64,000 bases of DNA from Nocardioides jishulii. Lineage in GTDB: Bacteria; Actinomycetota; Actinomycetes; Propionibacteriales; Nocardioidaceae. Shown piece by piece: positions 53,792-64,000 of the stretch. The notes under the pieces were generated by a model. That model saw only the letters and a program-made list of their open reading frames with translations. It was not told the DNA's origin and made no database searches. The position numbers were made by a program, and so were the translations under genes. Positions within the stretch are counted from its first letter, which is position 1, and every line of letters starts with the position of its first letter. Location: assembly GCF_006007965.1 (NCBI RefSeq), contig NZ_CP040748.1:1550001-1614000 (forward strand). Reading direction: 5' to 3'.

Positions 53792-56341
53792 ATGAAGGCC
53801 AAGGAACGGGGCCGGCTGCGCGTCTACCTCGGTGCCGCACCCGGCGTCGGCAAGACGTTCGCCATGCTGGACGAGGGCAACCGCCGTGGTGCGCGTGGCA
53901 CCGACGTCGTGGTGGGCTACGTGGAAACTCACCAGCGGCCCCACACAGCGGCCGCCATCGGCGACCTCGAGGTGGTCCCGCGCCGCACCGTGGACCACCG
54001 CGGGACGGTGCAGGAGGAGTTCGACCTCGACGCGGTGCTGGCTCGTCGCCCCGCGGTGGTGCTGGTGGACGAGTTGGCGCACACCAACGTCGTCGGCAGT
54101 CGGCACGCGAAGCGGTGGCAGGACGTGGAGGCTCTGCGCGACGCCGGCATCGAGGTGGTCACGACCGTCAACATCCAGCACCTCGAGTCGCTCAACGACG
54201 TCACCGAAGCCATCACCGGTGTCCGCCAGCGCGAGACCGTGCCCGACGACGTGGTCCGTTCAGCCGACCAGATCGAGCTGGTGGACATGAGTCCGCAGTC
54301 GCTGCGCCGCCGGATGGCCCACGGCAACGTCTACGCGCCGGCCAAGGTGGACGCGGCGTTGGCCCACTACTTCCGCGAGGGCAACCTCACCGCGCTGCGC
54401 GAGCTGGCCCTGCTGTGGCTCGCTGATCGGGTCGACGAGGGGCTGGAGCGCTATCGCGAGCAGCACGAGATCACCGGCACCTGGGCGACGCGCGAGCGCA
54501 TCGTGGTGGCGGTGTCGGGCGGTCCCGAGTCGGTAACGCTGATGCGCCGTGCGTCCCGGATCGCCTCGCGTCGATCGGGGGGAGAGTGGCAGGCCCTCTT
54601 CGTCTCTCGCCACGACGGTCTGAGGGGTGTCTCTCCCGAGGAGCTGGCCCTGATGCGGGAGAAGGCAGAGGAGCTCGGCGGCACCTTCCACACCGTCGTC
54701 GGCGACGACGCGGCGGAGGCGATCCTCGCCTTCGCGCGGGCCGAGAACGCCAATCAGGTCATCATCGGAGCAAGCCGACGCAGCAGGACCTCCTCGTTGC
54801 TGCGCCCGGGAATCGGTGAGCGCGTGGTCTCCGCCGCGGGCGAGATCGACGTGCACATCGTCACCCACGCCTTGGCGGCCCAGCCGAAGCGAGCCGGCGA
54901 CGCAGATCCCGTGCTCGGCGCGGGGCGACGCCTCGGCGGGTTCGTCCTGGCCCTGGTCGCCCCCGCGCTCGTGACCGGTGGTCTCCACCTGACGGGCGGG
55001 CAGGCCGGCCTCGAGGTGGAGTCGATGGCCCTGATGGCGGTGGTGGTCGGCACGGCGCTCGTCGGCGGGCTGCTCCCCGCCGTGGCCGCAGCGCTGTGGA
55101 GCGGACTGCTCCTCAACTTCTTCTTCACCCCGCCGCTGTACAACCTGTCGATCAACGCGCCGGGCAACGCCGTGGCGGTGGTGCTCTTCGTCCTGGTGGG
55201 GATCGCCGTGGCAAGTGTCGTCGACCACTCCGCCAGGCTCGCCTCGACGGCGCGCAGGGCGCGGGGCGAGGCCGACGCCCTGACCGTGCTGTCGCACAGC
55301 CTGCTCAACTCCAGCGACGACCTCACCGGGTTGCTCACCTCCGCCTGCCAGGTGTTCAGCGCCAGTGGAGGCGTCATCCTGCGCCGGACGGCCCATGAGG
55401 GCCCGGGGAGCACGGTGGTGGCGCAGGTCGGCGACGCGCCCAGCGACTTCTGTGGTGGCGACATCCGCAACGGTGACAGCTCCATCGCCATCGACGACGA
55501 GACGACGCTGGTGCTGCGTGGCGGGGTCCAGACCGCCTCCGAGCGTCGGCTGCTGAATGCGTACGCCGCGTACGCCAAGGTCATCGGCGAGCGCCAGCTA
55601 GCTGCCCGTGCGGAGGTCGACCGACTGCGGCTCACGGAGGTGGACCGGACCCGCACCGCGTTGCTCGCGGCGGTCTCCCACGACCTCCGCTCGCCCCTAG
55701 CCGCGGTCAAGGCGTCGGTGGCGACCCTGCGCAACGACGAGCTCGACCTGTCGTCAACCGACCGGGCGGACCTGCTCGAGAACATCGAGTCCTCCACCGA
55801 CCGCCTCACCGCGCTGGTGGCCAACCTGCTCGACATGAGTCGCATCCACACCGGGGCCGTCTCGGTACGCCCGGAGGTGGTCAGTCTCGACCACTCGGTA
55901 CGCTCCGCGCTGGCCCCGCTGCCGGGCCAGGAACGCATTCGGGTGACGATCGACCCTGAACTGGTCGCTCTCGCCGATCCAGGACTGTTGGAGCGGGTGA
56001 TCGCCAACATCGCCGAGAACTCGCTCAAGTACACGCCGGAAGGGGCCGCGATCAGTGTGGACGGGACCGCGATCGACGACAGGAGCGGTCTTTCCCGCGC
56101 GGTCATCCGCGTCTCCGACAGGGGGCCGGGGGTGGGGGAGCAGGACCACCAGAAGATCTTCGCGCCCTTCCAACGGCTGGGTGACGTGCCGGCCGAGGAC
56201 GGGGTGGGGCTGGGGCTCGCCGTGGCTCGCGGCCTGACCGAGGCCATGGGCGGGACGATCACCTCCGAGGACACGCCGGCGGGCGGCCTGACGTTCGTCC
56301 TTGAACTCCCGCGACCCGGTCCCGAGGAGGAGGTGGCATGA
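53792..56341 (+). CDS. kdpD: Osmosensitive K+ channel sensor kinase KdpD
   Basis: 849 residues. N-terminal KdpD domain: Walker A YLGAAPGVGKTFAMLDEGNR (~10) and LVDELAHTNVVGSRHAKRW (~85). Then a USP-like domain (VAVSGGPESVTLMRRASRIA, ~237), four helices (about 385-480) and a GAF-like part. HisKA: LAAVSHDLRSPLAAVKASVA (His ~630). HATPase: IAENSLKYTPEGAA, SDRGPGVGEQD and VGLGLAVARGLTEAMGG. It senses K+ limitation and phosphorylates KdpE. ATG 53792 is chosen; an upstream frame from 53219 is the kdpC shadow. Confidence 0.95.
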   Translation: MKAKERGRLRVYLGAAPGVGKTFAMLDEGNRRGARGTDVVVGYVETHQRPHTAAAIGDLEVVPRRTVDHRGTVQEEFDLDAVLARRPAVVLVDELAHTNVVGSRHAKRWQDVEALRDAGIEVVTTVNIQHLESLNDVTEAITGVRQRETVPDDVVRSADQIELVDMSPQSLRRRMAHGNVYAPAKVDAALAHYFREGNLTALRELALLWLADRVDEGLERYREQHEITGTWATRERIVVAVSGGPESVTLMRRASRIASRRSGGEWQALFVSRHDGLRGVSPEELALMREKAEELGGTFHTVVGDDAAEAILAFARAENANQVIIGASRRSRTSSLLRPGIGERVVSAAGEIDVHIVTHALAAQPKRAGDADPVLGAGRRLGGFVLALVAPALVTGGLHLTGGQAGLEVESMALMAVVVGTALVGGLLPAVAAALWSGLLLNFFFTPPLYNLSINAPGNAVAVVLFVLVGIAVASVVDHSARLASTARRARGEADALTVLSHSLLNSSDDLTGLLTSACQVFSASGGVILRRTAHEGPGSTVVAQVGDAPSDFCGGDIRNGDSSIAIDDETTLVLRGGVQTASERRLLNAYAAYAKVIGERQLAARAEVDRLRLTEVDRTRTALLAAVSHDLRSPLAAVKASVATLRNDELDLSSTDRADLLENIESSTDRLTALVANLLDMSRIHTGAVSVRPEVVSLDHSVRSALAPLPGQERIRVTIDPELVALADPGLLERVIANIAENSLKYTPEGAAISVDGTAIDDRSGLSRAVIRVSDRGPGVGEQDHQKIFAPFQRLGDVPAEDGVGLGLAVARGLTEAMGGTITSEDTPAGGLTFVLELPRPGPEEEVA

Positions 56342-57039
56342 CCTTCGTGCTCGCCGTCGACGACGACGCCGCCATCCTGCGTACGCTCACCATCAACCTC
56401 CGGGCTCGTGGCTACGACGTGGAGACCGCTCGCGACGGCAGATCAGCACTCCTCGTCGTGGGCGAACGCATGCCCGACGTCGTCCTGCTCGACCTCGGCC
56501 TGCCCGACCTCGACGGCATCCAGGTGCTCACGCGGCTGCGATCCTTCGGCAAGGTGCCCGTCATCGTGGTCTCGGCCAGGACCGAGCCTGACGACAAGGT
56601 GGAGGCCCTCGACCTCGGGGCGGACGACTTCGTCACCAAGCCGTTCTCCATCGATGAGCTGCTCGCCCGGATCCGCGTCATCACTCGCCGAGCCGAGACC
56701 AGGGATGACCAGTCGTTCGTCGTGCGCGTGGAGGACCTCACCCTCGACGTCACCGAGGCCCGTGCCGCCCGGGGCGCCGAGGAGATCCACCTCACACCCA
56801 CCGAGTGGAGGATCGTCGAGACGCTGGCGCGACGGCCCGGGCGCCTGGTGCGCCAGAGCGAGCTCCTGCACGCGGTCTGGGGTCCCGGGTACTCGCGCCA
56901 GACCAACTACCTGCGGGTGCACCTGGCAAGCATCCGGCGCAAGATCGAGACCGACCCCGGGGCCCCGCGCATCTTCGTGACCGAGCCCGGGATCGGATAT
57001 CGCTTCGCCCCGTGGAGCGAGCCCTCGTCGCAGGGGTAG
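56338..57039 (+). CDS. kdpE: KdpE response regulator (OmpR family)
   Basis: 233 residues. Receiver: VDDDAAILRTLTIN (6-19), Asp in DVVLLDLGLPDLDG (~52), Lys in DFVTKPFSIDELLARI (~101). Winged helix from ~130: IHLTPTEWRIVETLARRPGR, LVRQSELLHAVWGPGYSRQT, NYLRVHLASIRRKIETDP. Its ATG overlaps the kdpD stop. It activates kdpFABC, presumably through the tandem repeats at 49281-49321. Confidence 0.95.
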   Translation: MTFVLAVDDDAAILRTLTINLRARGYDVETARDGRSALLVVGERMPDVVLLDLGLPDLDGIQVLTRLRSFGKVPVIVVSARTEPDDKVEALDLGADDFVTKPFSIDELLARIRVITRRAETRDDQSFVVRVEDLTLDVTEARAARGAEEIHLTPTEWRIVETLARRPGRLVRQSELLHAVWGPGYSRQTNYLRVHLASIRRKIETDPGAPRIFVTEPGIGYRFAPWSEPSSQG

Positions 57040-57063
57040 GAACGCAGACCTTGGCCAGTCAGA

Positions 57064-57079
57064 CGTCGCTCGAGCGACG
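57064..57079. terminator. 16-bp palindrome after kdpE
   Basis: CGTCGCTCGAGCGACG, a perfect palindrome 24 bp after the kdpE stop. It could fold as a short hairpin terminator or bind a dimeric protein. No U-run. Confidence 0.4.
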
Positions 57080-57126
57080 CCACTTGCCGAAATGAGCGTG
57101 CCCGGCACGGTGCGGCGTGCAACCCT

Positions 57127-58035
57127 GTGACCGAAAACGGACGGACTGGGGAACGAGAAGGCATGCGGGTGGACGAGTGCGGCGCCGCCACGGTTGACGG
57201 CGCCCCGACACAGGGTGGTCCGGCACAAGGGGCTCCGGAGGGCGGTGCCGTGGCACTCGGGACCGGGGCGGGGCGCCTTGGCGGCTGGCATTCCCGCCCA
57301 CTCCTGGTGCGTGCCGCTCTGGAGGTCGGGCTCGTCCTGGTGCTCTTCGCGCTCTACAAGTTCGGGCGCGCCATGGTCGCCGACCAGGTCTCCCAGGCGA
57401 TGCGTCATGCCGAGGTGGTGCGCACCCTCCAGGCAAGTCTCTGGCTGCCGTCCGAGGCCGCCATCCAGGCGAGCGTCCACGTCGAGTCCCTGATGCGTGC
57501 GGCCAACGTCTACTACACCGTCGTTCACTTCCCGCTCATGGTGGCGTTCCTGGTCTGGGGGTTCCTGCGCCGCAACCCGGGGGAGTACCGCTGGGCGCGC
57601 AACCTAGTCGTGATCCAGACCGGAGCGGCGCTCGCCATCCACGTCTTCTTCCCGTTGGCACCCCCGCGCATGTTCCCCGAGTGGGGCTTCGTCGACACGA
57701 TGGAACGCTACGGACCGTCGCCCTACGAGGGCGTGAGTGGAGACGTGGCCAACCAGTTCGCCGCGATGCCGAGCCTGCACGTCGGGTGGGCGGTGCTCAT
57801 TGCCTACGTCGTGGCGCGTACCGGCCCCCGGTGGCTCGCCTGGCTGGCTGGGTGCCACGCCGCGCTGACGGCGATGATCGTGGTGATCACCGCGAACCAC
57901 TGGTGGCTGGACGGCGTCATCGGGGTCGCCCTCCTGCTCGTGGCGGCCGCCGTGCTTCCGCGCCCGCCCACGGCGAAGCGCGAGGTCGCGCAGCGACGGG
58001 AAGCCTCCGCGACGCGTGACGACGTCGCCGCCTGA
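57127..58035 (+). CDS. PAP2-superfamily membrane phosphatase / inositol-lipid synthase-like
   Basis: 302 residues from GTG 57127; ATG 57163 with GGAACGAGAAGG upstream is an equally good start. About six helices. PAP2_3-type motifs: PLAPPRMFPEWGFVDTMERY (~178), PSLHVGWAVLIAYVVA (~216, first catalytic His) and NHWWLDGVIGVALLLVAAAV (~257, second His and Asp). Family members hydrolyse or transfer phospholipid head groups. It is monocistronic; a hairpin separates it from dps. Confidence 0.85.
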   Translation: MTENGRTGEREGMRVDECGAATVDGAPTQGGPAQGAPEGGAVALGTGAGRLGGWHSRPLLVRAALEVGLVLVLFALYKFGRAMVADQVSQAMRHAEVVRTLQASLWLPSEAAIQASVHVESLMRAANVYYTVVHFPLMVAFLVWGFLRRNPGEYRWARNLVVIQTGAALAIHVFFPLAPPRMFPEWGFVDTMERYGPSPYEGVSGDVANQFAAMPSLHVGWAVLIAYVVARTGPRWLAWLAGCHAALTAMIVVITANHWWLDGVIGVALLLVAAAVLPRPPTAKREVAQRREASATRDDVAA

Positions 58036-58052
58036 GCCGTGGCCACGCACCA

Positions 58053-58086
58053 GGACGCCCACACCGCAGCAGCGGTGCGGACGTCC
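58053..58086. terminator. Hairpin between the PAP2 and dps genes
   Basis: CACCGC-AGCA-GCGGTG inner stem with outer GGACG/CGTCC arms and a 4-nt internal loop. Placed between converging genes, so probably bidirectional. Confidence 0.5.
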
Positions 58087-58097
58087 CGGAGGTGTGG

Positions 58098-58622
58098 TCA
58101 GTCCTTCTCGTGGTGAAGGGCCCCGCCCTGGTCCTCCAGGTGCGCCCGGACGAACCAGTGGAACTGCTCCAGCTGCGAGGCCTGGCTGATCAGCATGTCC
58201 TCGGTGATGGGGTCGAGATCGCCCGCCTCCTCGATGGCTGCGCGCTGCGAGGAGACGACACCCTCGTAGACGCCGTCGAGGGCCGAGAGGTGCTCCTGGG
58301 TCGTCGCACGGCCGACCGCGTAGTCGTCCCACTCGCGGGCCTTGACGAGGGCGCCGGGGGTTCCCACCGGCGTACCGCCCAGTGCCGCGATGCGCTCAGC
58401 GGTGTCGTCGGCCATGGCGCGGACCTCGACGACCTGTGGGTCGATCATCTCGTGCACCGCGATGAAGTGCGGACCGACGACGTTCCAGTGCGCATGCTTC
58501 AGCGTCAGGTGGAGGTCGTTGAAGGCGTGGAGACGGGCCTGAAGGATCTCGATGAGTCGCTTCGCGTCCGCGTCGTCCAGCCCGGGGATCGTGTACGGAA
58601 GTGCCTTCTTCTTCTGGGTCAT
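58098..58622 (-). CDS. dps: Dps-family ferritin-like DNA protection protein
   Basis: 174 residues. Ferroxidase residues in LHLTLKHAHWNVVGPHFIAV (His ~43, His ~55), then HEMIDPQVVEVRAMADDTAE (Asp and Glu of the inter-subunit site). The N-terminal MTQKKKALPYTIPG is basic. C-terminal helix SQLEQFHWFVRAHLEDQGG. Oxidises and stores iron, protecting DNA under stress. ATG 58622 has TAGTGA 6 bp upstream (leaderless). Confidence 0.92.
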   Translation of the reverse strand: MTQKKKALPYTIPGLDDADAKRLIEILQARLHAFNDLHLTLKHAHWNVVGPHFIAVHEMIDPQVVEVRAMADDTAERIAALGGTPVGTPGALVKAREWDDYAVGRATTQEHLSALDGVYEGVVSSQRAAIEEAGDLDPITEDMLISQASQLEQFHWFVRAHLEDQGGALHHEKD

Positions 58623-58628
58623 GAACGT

Positions 58629-58634
58629 TCACTA
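58629..58634 (-). promoter_or_regulatory. -10 hexamer of dps
   Basis: TAGTGA on the minus strand, 6 bp before the ATG. A GAACGTTC palindrome (58623-58630) overlaps it and could be an operator. Confidence 0.45.
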
Positions 58635-58772
58635 CCCACGCTTCCGCACGACCTAACCCAAGAATTGCCACGAGTGCTCGGACGGTGTCCTTGGCGGTCG
58701 AGACCGGGATCACACCACGTCGGCACCGCGTGTCCGGCTACGTTGAGGTGTCACCAAGAGGAGGAGGCCCTC

Positions 58773-59636
58773 ATGCCCATGACGCCCCAGACCGCGCTCC
58801 TGCACGGGCACGAGCTCTCCTACGTGGACAGCGGTGAAGGACCCGTGGTGCTCTTCATCCACGGGATCCTCGGTTCGCAGCACAACTGGAAGCACCTCGT
58901 CGACCAGCTCGACGACTCCTTCAGGGTCATCGTCCCGGACCTGTTCGGGCACGGCGCGTCCGCGAAGCCCATGGGTGACTACTCGCTCAGCTCGCACGCC
59001 GCCACCCTGCGTGACCTGCTCGACCGCCTCGAGGTCGAGACGGTCACGCTGGTCGGTCACTCGCTCGGCGGCGGCATCGCCATGCAGTTCTTCTACCTCT
59101 TCCCTGAACGCGTGGAGCGTCTCGTGCTGGTGGCCAGCGGAGGGTTGGGCCGGGAGGTCAGCCCGTGGCTGCGATCGGCGACACTTCCTCTGGCCGAGCA
59201 GGTGCTCGGGTTGGTCGCGTCGGACTGGATGACCACCAAGGTGGACCGGATCGGTCGCAGGGCGTCGCATCTCGGTTGGAAGCCCGGCGCCGACGTCGGT
59301 GCGATGTGGCGGGGGTTCCGGTCCCTGTCCGACCGCGAGAGCCGTCGTGCCTTCCTCGCCACCACGCGGGCGGTCGTCGACGTCGGGGGCCAGACGGTGA
59401 GCGCGCACAGTCGGCTGGGAGACGTGGTCCCACCCCCGACCCTTCTGGTGTGGGGCTCGAAGGACAGGGTGATCCCGGCGTGGCACGCGCTCAAGGCCCG
59501 CGAGTCGGTGCCCGGGATCAGGGTGGAGCTGTTCGAGGGGGCCAGCCACTTCCCGCACCTCGACGACCCGGAACGGTTCACGGCGCTGCTGCGCGAGTTC
59601 GTGGCCGACTCCGGTCCCGAGACGGAGCCAGAGTGA
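58773..59636 (+). CDS. Alpha/beta hydrolase
   Basis: 287 residues. Oxyanion-hole HGILGSQHNWKHL (~29), nucleophile Ser in TLVGHSLGGGIAMQFFYL (~97), acid Asp in VWGSKDRVIPAWHALKA (~230), and His in EGASHFPHLDDPERFTALL (~258). ATG 58773 follows AGGAGGAGG by 6 bp; a longer frame to 58092 is the dps shadow. Substrate unknown (esterase or peroxidase-like hydrolases share this build). It heads a three-gene overlapping operon with two unknown genes. Confidence 0.88.
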   Translation: MPMTPQTALLHGHELSYVDSGEGPVVLFIHGILGSQHNWKHLVDQLDDSFRVIVPDLFGHGASAKPMGDYSLSSHAATLRDLLDRLEVETVTLVGHSLGGGIAMQFFYLFPERVERLVLVASGGLGREVSPWLRSATLPLAEQVLGLVASDWMTTKVDRIGRRASHLGWKPGADVGAMWRGFRSLSDRESRRAFLATTRAVVDVGGQTVSAHSRLGDVVPPPTLLVWGSKDRVIPAWHALKARESVPGIRVELFEGASHFPHLDDPERFTALLREFVADSGPETEPE

Positions 59637-60073
59637 TCGTGGAGCCGGGTGCGCCGCCGGCACGCCGGCTGCCTGCGCGTCTGCTCGGGCCTGACGGGGC
59701 GGCGTTCGCGCTGCTCCCTGTGCCGACGTTCGACGCCACCGAGCTCCGCGTCGACATCGAGCTGCTCAGTCCTGACCGGGTCGTGCGCTACCTGTCCCGG
59801 CCGATGTCGCCCGGCTTCGCCGACGACGTGGCCGGCTTCCTGCTGCGGGCAGCCTCGGACCACGTGCCCGAGGAGACTCTCGGGGTGGTGGAGGACCGGG
59901 AGGCCGGCCTGGCTCTGAGCGTGGTCGAGTCGACACCGTTGGCGGTGACGCTGGAGGTCGTGGTCCTCGCGGATCTGCACGTGGAGGAGCCCGACGTCGA
60001 CGGGATCGCCTTCGACCTGCCACGCGCCAGTCTGATCGAGGCCTCCCATGCGGTCGGGGAGTGGTGGACGTGA
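59633..60073 (+). CDS. Unknown soluble protein
   Basis: 146 residues, GTG overlapping the hydrolase stop (GTGA). Starts MIVEPGAPPARRLPARLLGP; mixed alpha/beta, no membrane segment, acidic overall (VLADLHVEEPDVDGIAFDLP). The end overlaps the next gene by 4 bp. No family recognised; the overlap chain suggests all three products are made together. Confidence 0.7.
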   Translation: MIVEPGAPPARRLPARLLGPDGAAFALLPVPTFDATELRVDIELLSPDRVVRYLSRPMSPGFADDVAGFLLRAASDHVPEETLGVVEDREAGLALSVVESTPLAVTLEVVVLADLHVEEPDVDGIAFDLPRASLIEASHAVGEWWT

Positions 60074-60717
60074 CCGCCCTGCAGGACCTCCTCGAGCTCC
60101 AGGCGGGGTCGCGCCTGACCGGTGTGGCGGTGCTCCCCCTGGCGCACGAGGTGTCGGACGGCACGGGGCAGGTCGTGCTCCAGGTGGCGGTCGGGCTGAG
60201 TGAGTCCAGTGACGTCGCGGTCCAGGCGGTGAGTCGCTTCCTGAGCCGGTGCGTGCTGGCGATCAACGGCAAGCAGGCCGACGGCAGTGAATGGTTCGCG
60301 ACCTTCCAGTACGTCGAGACCGGGGACGATCCCGACCAGCTCTACGACATCTCCTACGACATGCTCGACCGGGCACTCACGCTGACCGGGGTGGAGGCCG
60401 ACGACGTCTGGGGACACGTGCTCGGCTGGAGCGACCTCCACGCGATCTACGCGTCGTACGCCGTGGGCGGGATCGTGGACTGGAGCACGCTCGACCTGGC
60501 GATCGGGCTCGTCGTGACGCTGACGCAGGGTGACCTCGCCACCCTGGTCCCTCTGGTTGACGGAGCCGAGGGCGACGCTCCCGACGAGGGAAGAGACGCC
60601 ACGACGTACGAGGCGACCGACCCACGGGAACGCTCAGCCGGAAGGCGTCGACGTTTCGACGTGCTGCTGCGCCAGTGGGCGGCCACCTACGACGGTCCCG
60701 ACGCGCAGGAGTGGTGA
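60070..60717 (+). CDS. Unknown soluble protein
   Basis: 215 residues from GTG 60070, which overlaps the previous stop (GTGA); GTG at 60061 is an alternative. Rich in Asp/Leu (YDISYDMLDRALTLTGVEAD, HVLGWSDLHAIYASYAVGG), with a basic C-terminal patch (RERSAGRRRRFDVLLRQWAA). No family recognised. The gap 60718-60871 that follows has no gene or clear terminator. Confidence 0.65.
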   Translation: MTALQDLLELQAGSRLTGVAVLPLAHEVSDGTGQVVLQVAVGLSESSDVAVQAVSRFLSRCVLAINGKQADGSEWFATFQYVETGDDPDQLYDISYDMLDRALTLTGVEADDVWGHVLGWSDLHAIYASYAVGGIVDWSTLDLAIGLVVTLTQGDLATLVPLVDGAEGDAPDEGRDATTYEATDPRERSAGRRRRFDVLLRQWAATYDGPDAQEW

Positions 60718-60871
60718 GGGCCAGCTCCGACCACTGACCGCTCGGCGCGTCTGTGGGCCGTTCGCCGAGATCGACGGGCCCCGAGGTGGCGGACGGCAAG
60801 CCGCATGCCACAGGGTGGTGACGACTGTCACACAGCGACCGCCATGACGACGCCTCCCCGCAGGAGCCCCG

Positions 60872-62250
<1,379 letters not shown>

Positions 62251-62275
62251 GCGGAGGGGGCGGACCACCCCGCGC

Positions 62276-63883
62276 TCAGCCCTGGGGGAGCAGCATCTCG
62301 CCGCCAGCGGTCTCGTCGGTGGCGCGCAGCGCGCCCTTCACGATCTTCCCGCCCGCGTTGCGGGGGAGCTCGGGGAGCACGACGAGGTCCTTGGGAGTCT
62401 TGTACGACGCCAGCCTGCCGCGGAGGAAGTCGACGAGGTCGTCGAGCGTGAGGTCGTGGCCGGGGAGGGTGGACACGACCGCCACCGGCACCTGGCCCCA
62501 GCGCTCGTCGGAGCGTCCGATGACCGCGACCTCGCGGACGGCAGGGTGGCCGGCGATGACATTCTCGACCTCGGCGCAGTAGATGTTCTCGCCGCCCGAG
62601 ATGATCATGTCCTTCATCCGGTCGACGACTCAGACGAATCCCTCCTCGTCCTGCTTGACCAGGTCGCCGGAGTGGAACCATCCTCCCGCGAAGGCCTCGG
62701 CCGTGGCGTCAGGCTTGTTCCAGTATCCCTGCGTGACCGTGGGGCCGCGGTAGACGATCTCGCCGACCTCCCCGGTGGCCACGTCGTTCATCAACGGGTC
62801 GACCACCCGGTACTGGATCGTGGGGATCGGCTGGCCGACGGAGCCGAGCTTGCGCAGCGAGTCCTCCCCGCGCAGGACGCAGGTGATGGGGGAGGTCTCG
62901 GTCTGGCCGAAGACCGCCACGTTGAGGGCGTCGGGGAACTTCTCCGCCATCTCACGCAGGGTGGTGTCGGAGGCTGGGGCTGCTCCCCAGCTGATGATGC
63001 GCAGCTTGAGGTCGCGCTGGTCGATGTCGGGCTGGCTGCAGAGGAGGTCCCACTGCATGGGGACGTTGAAGACGATGGTGGCCCCTTCCGCCTCGTAGGC
63101 GTCCAGCACCTCTGCGGGGTCGAACGCCCCCAGCGGATGGATCACGGTGGGCACGCCGACGACGATGTTGGCCACGACGGAACCGAGGCCGGCGATGTGG
63201 AAGAACGGTGCCGTCAGGAAGCCGACGTCGGTCTCGTCGACCATGCCCATGGCCCGGATGCAGGTGAGGGCCTGGACCTGCATGTTGCGGTGCGACAGCA
63301 TCGCGCCCTTCGGGTGGCCGGTGGTCCCGGAGGTGTACATGATCAGCGCGACGGCCTCCTCACTCACGTCCGGCAGCTCGATGGGAGGTTGGGCGGCGAG
63401 GAACTGCTCGTACGCCACCACGTGCGGTGCCTCCGCGGAGAGGTCGGCCTCGCCGATGACGACCACCGTGCCGATCGAGGCCGAGGCCGGCGCGGCCTTG
63501 AGCAGCGGCAGCAGCATCGCGTCCACGAAGACCGCGCTCGGGGTGCTGTCTCCGAGGATGTGGTCGAGCTCGGGGGGAGCGAGCCGGAAGTTCAGCGGCA
63601 CCGCCATCGCGCCCAGGCTGTTGGCGGCGAAGACCGCCTCGACGAACCACGGGTGGTTCAGGGTGAGCAGGGCGACCCGGTCGCCCTCCGCCACACCGCG
63701 TTCCTGCAGTCCCGCGGCGCCTCGGAGGAAGCGCTCCGCGAGCTGGGCCCACGTGGTGCTCACGCCACGGTGGCGCAGCGCAGGATCGTCGGGCCGCATG
63801 GCTGCGTGCGCCGACGTGTGGGCCATCCAGTGGTTCCGGAAGGTCCAGGCGGGGGCCTGGGCAGGGTCGGCACTCGTCGTCAT
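62276..63883 (-). pseudogene. Acyl-CoA synthetase with in-frame TGA
   Basis: 535 codons. The N-terminal 417 residues are intact: ALIMYTSGTTGHPKGAMLSH (~185), VFGQTETSPITCVLRG (~311), GGWFHSGDLVKQDEEGFV (~403). Then TGA (complement of 62630-62632), followed in frame by [20 protein letters not shown] (~421) and the C-terminal domain with [17 protein letters not shown] Trp or Tyr codon is expected at the stop (for example TGG to TGA). Without the C-terminal domain, which carries the catalytic Lys, ligase activity should be lost. Convergent to the other broken synthetase. Confidence 0.85.
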
Positions 63884-63961
63884 GGCGTCGCTCCTCGGGG
63901 CTGCGTGCGCTGGCTGGTGTGCTGGTCAGTATGCCGAGGAGGAGGCGGCAGGGGAATCCTT

Positions 63962-63990
63962 TAGTTAATGGAGAATCACATTTTTGTTAA
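63962..63990 (-). promoter_or_regulatory. Promoter of the minus-strand acyl-CoA synthetase
   Basis: On the minus strand TTAACA (63990-63985), a 17-bp spacer, TAACTA (63967-63962). It lies in an unusually A/T-rich block at the window end (from 63960), about 80 bp before the ATG. Confidence 0.45.
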
Positions 63991-64000
63991 TCATTGTTCA

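Overview
The window is a chromosomal segment of a high-GC actinobacterium, most likely a Nocardioides-type member of the Propionibacteriales. The gene order in the first 16.5 kb, recN – steA – steB/mctB – pyrG – ADP-ribose Nudix hydrolase – xerD – helicase – parA – scpA – scpB – rluB – tyrA – cmk – plsC – der, is the actinobacterial arrangement also known from Mycobacterium (recN to engA). GTG starts are common, as are 4-bp GTGA or ATGA stop/start overlaps. Placement at genus level is inference.

Region 1 (1-16.6 kb) is a tightly coupled housekeeping operon series for DNA repair, cell division, CTP synthesis, chromosome resolution and condensation, 23S pseudouridylation, tyrosine synthesis, CMP kinase and ribosome assembly GTPase. 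A 19-bp hairpin terminator closes it.

Region 2 (17.0-25.9 kb) is an accessory island at the 3' end of a tRNA-Pro(GGG) gene. Three copies of the tRNA 3' end (39, 39 and 17 nt) delimit two elements in tandem, each copy followed by its own hairpin. Element 1 carries an excisionase-like gene, an integrase start fused to an RHS/YD-repeat toxin module, a probable immunity gene and an IS3-family insertion whose orfA has an amber stop. Element 2 carries an intact tyrosine integrase and excisionase plus a decayed transposase. A third integrase 5' fragment lies beyond the last att copy.

Region 3 (26-35 kb) holds the phosphoketolase-acetate kinase pair (xfp-ackA), a convergent MarR regulator with an SRPBCC protein, and an operon of ribB (frameshifted), a PlsC-type acyltransferase with a TPR-like tail and an MMPL transporter. 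Three ATGTC-NN-GACAT palindromes precede that operon.

Region 4 (35-43 kb) has a second MMPL transporter with a Cys-rich mini-protein and a DUF2892 protein, behind CsoR/CstR-like G/C palindromes. It is followed by a type III polyketide synthase cluster: PKS, carboxyl-methyltransferase-like protein, FAD monooxygenase, UbiA prenyltransferase and geranylgeranyl reductase-like protein.

Region 5 (43-49.2 kb) has an unusual receiver–PIG-L deacetylase fusion coupled to a membrane PAS histidine kinase. Convergent to these is a PgaC-like glycosyltransferase, a PgaB-like exported protein and an ATP-grasp gene. Region 6 (49.3-57 kb) is a complete kdpFABCDE potassium operon with tandem 10-11-bp repeats in its leader.

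Region 7 (57-64 kb) holds a PAP2 family protein, Dps, an alpha/beta hydrolase and two unknown genes. It ends with two adjacent acyl-CoA synthetase genes that both appear broken.

Several starts (xfp, marR, the ATP-grasp gene, dps) show a TANNNT hexamer exactly 6 nt before ATG, as expected for leaderless transcripts.
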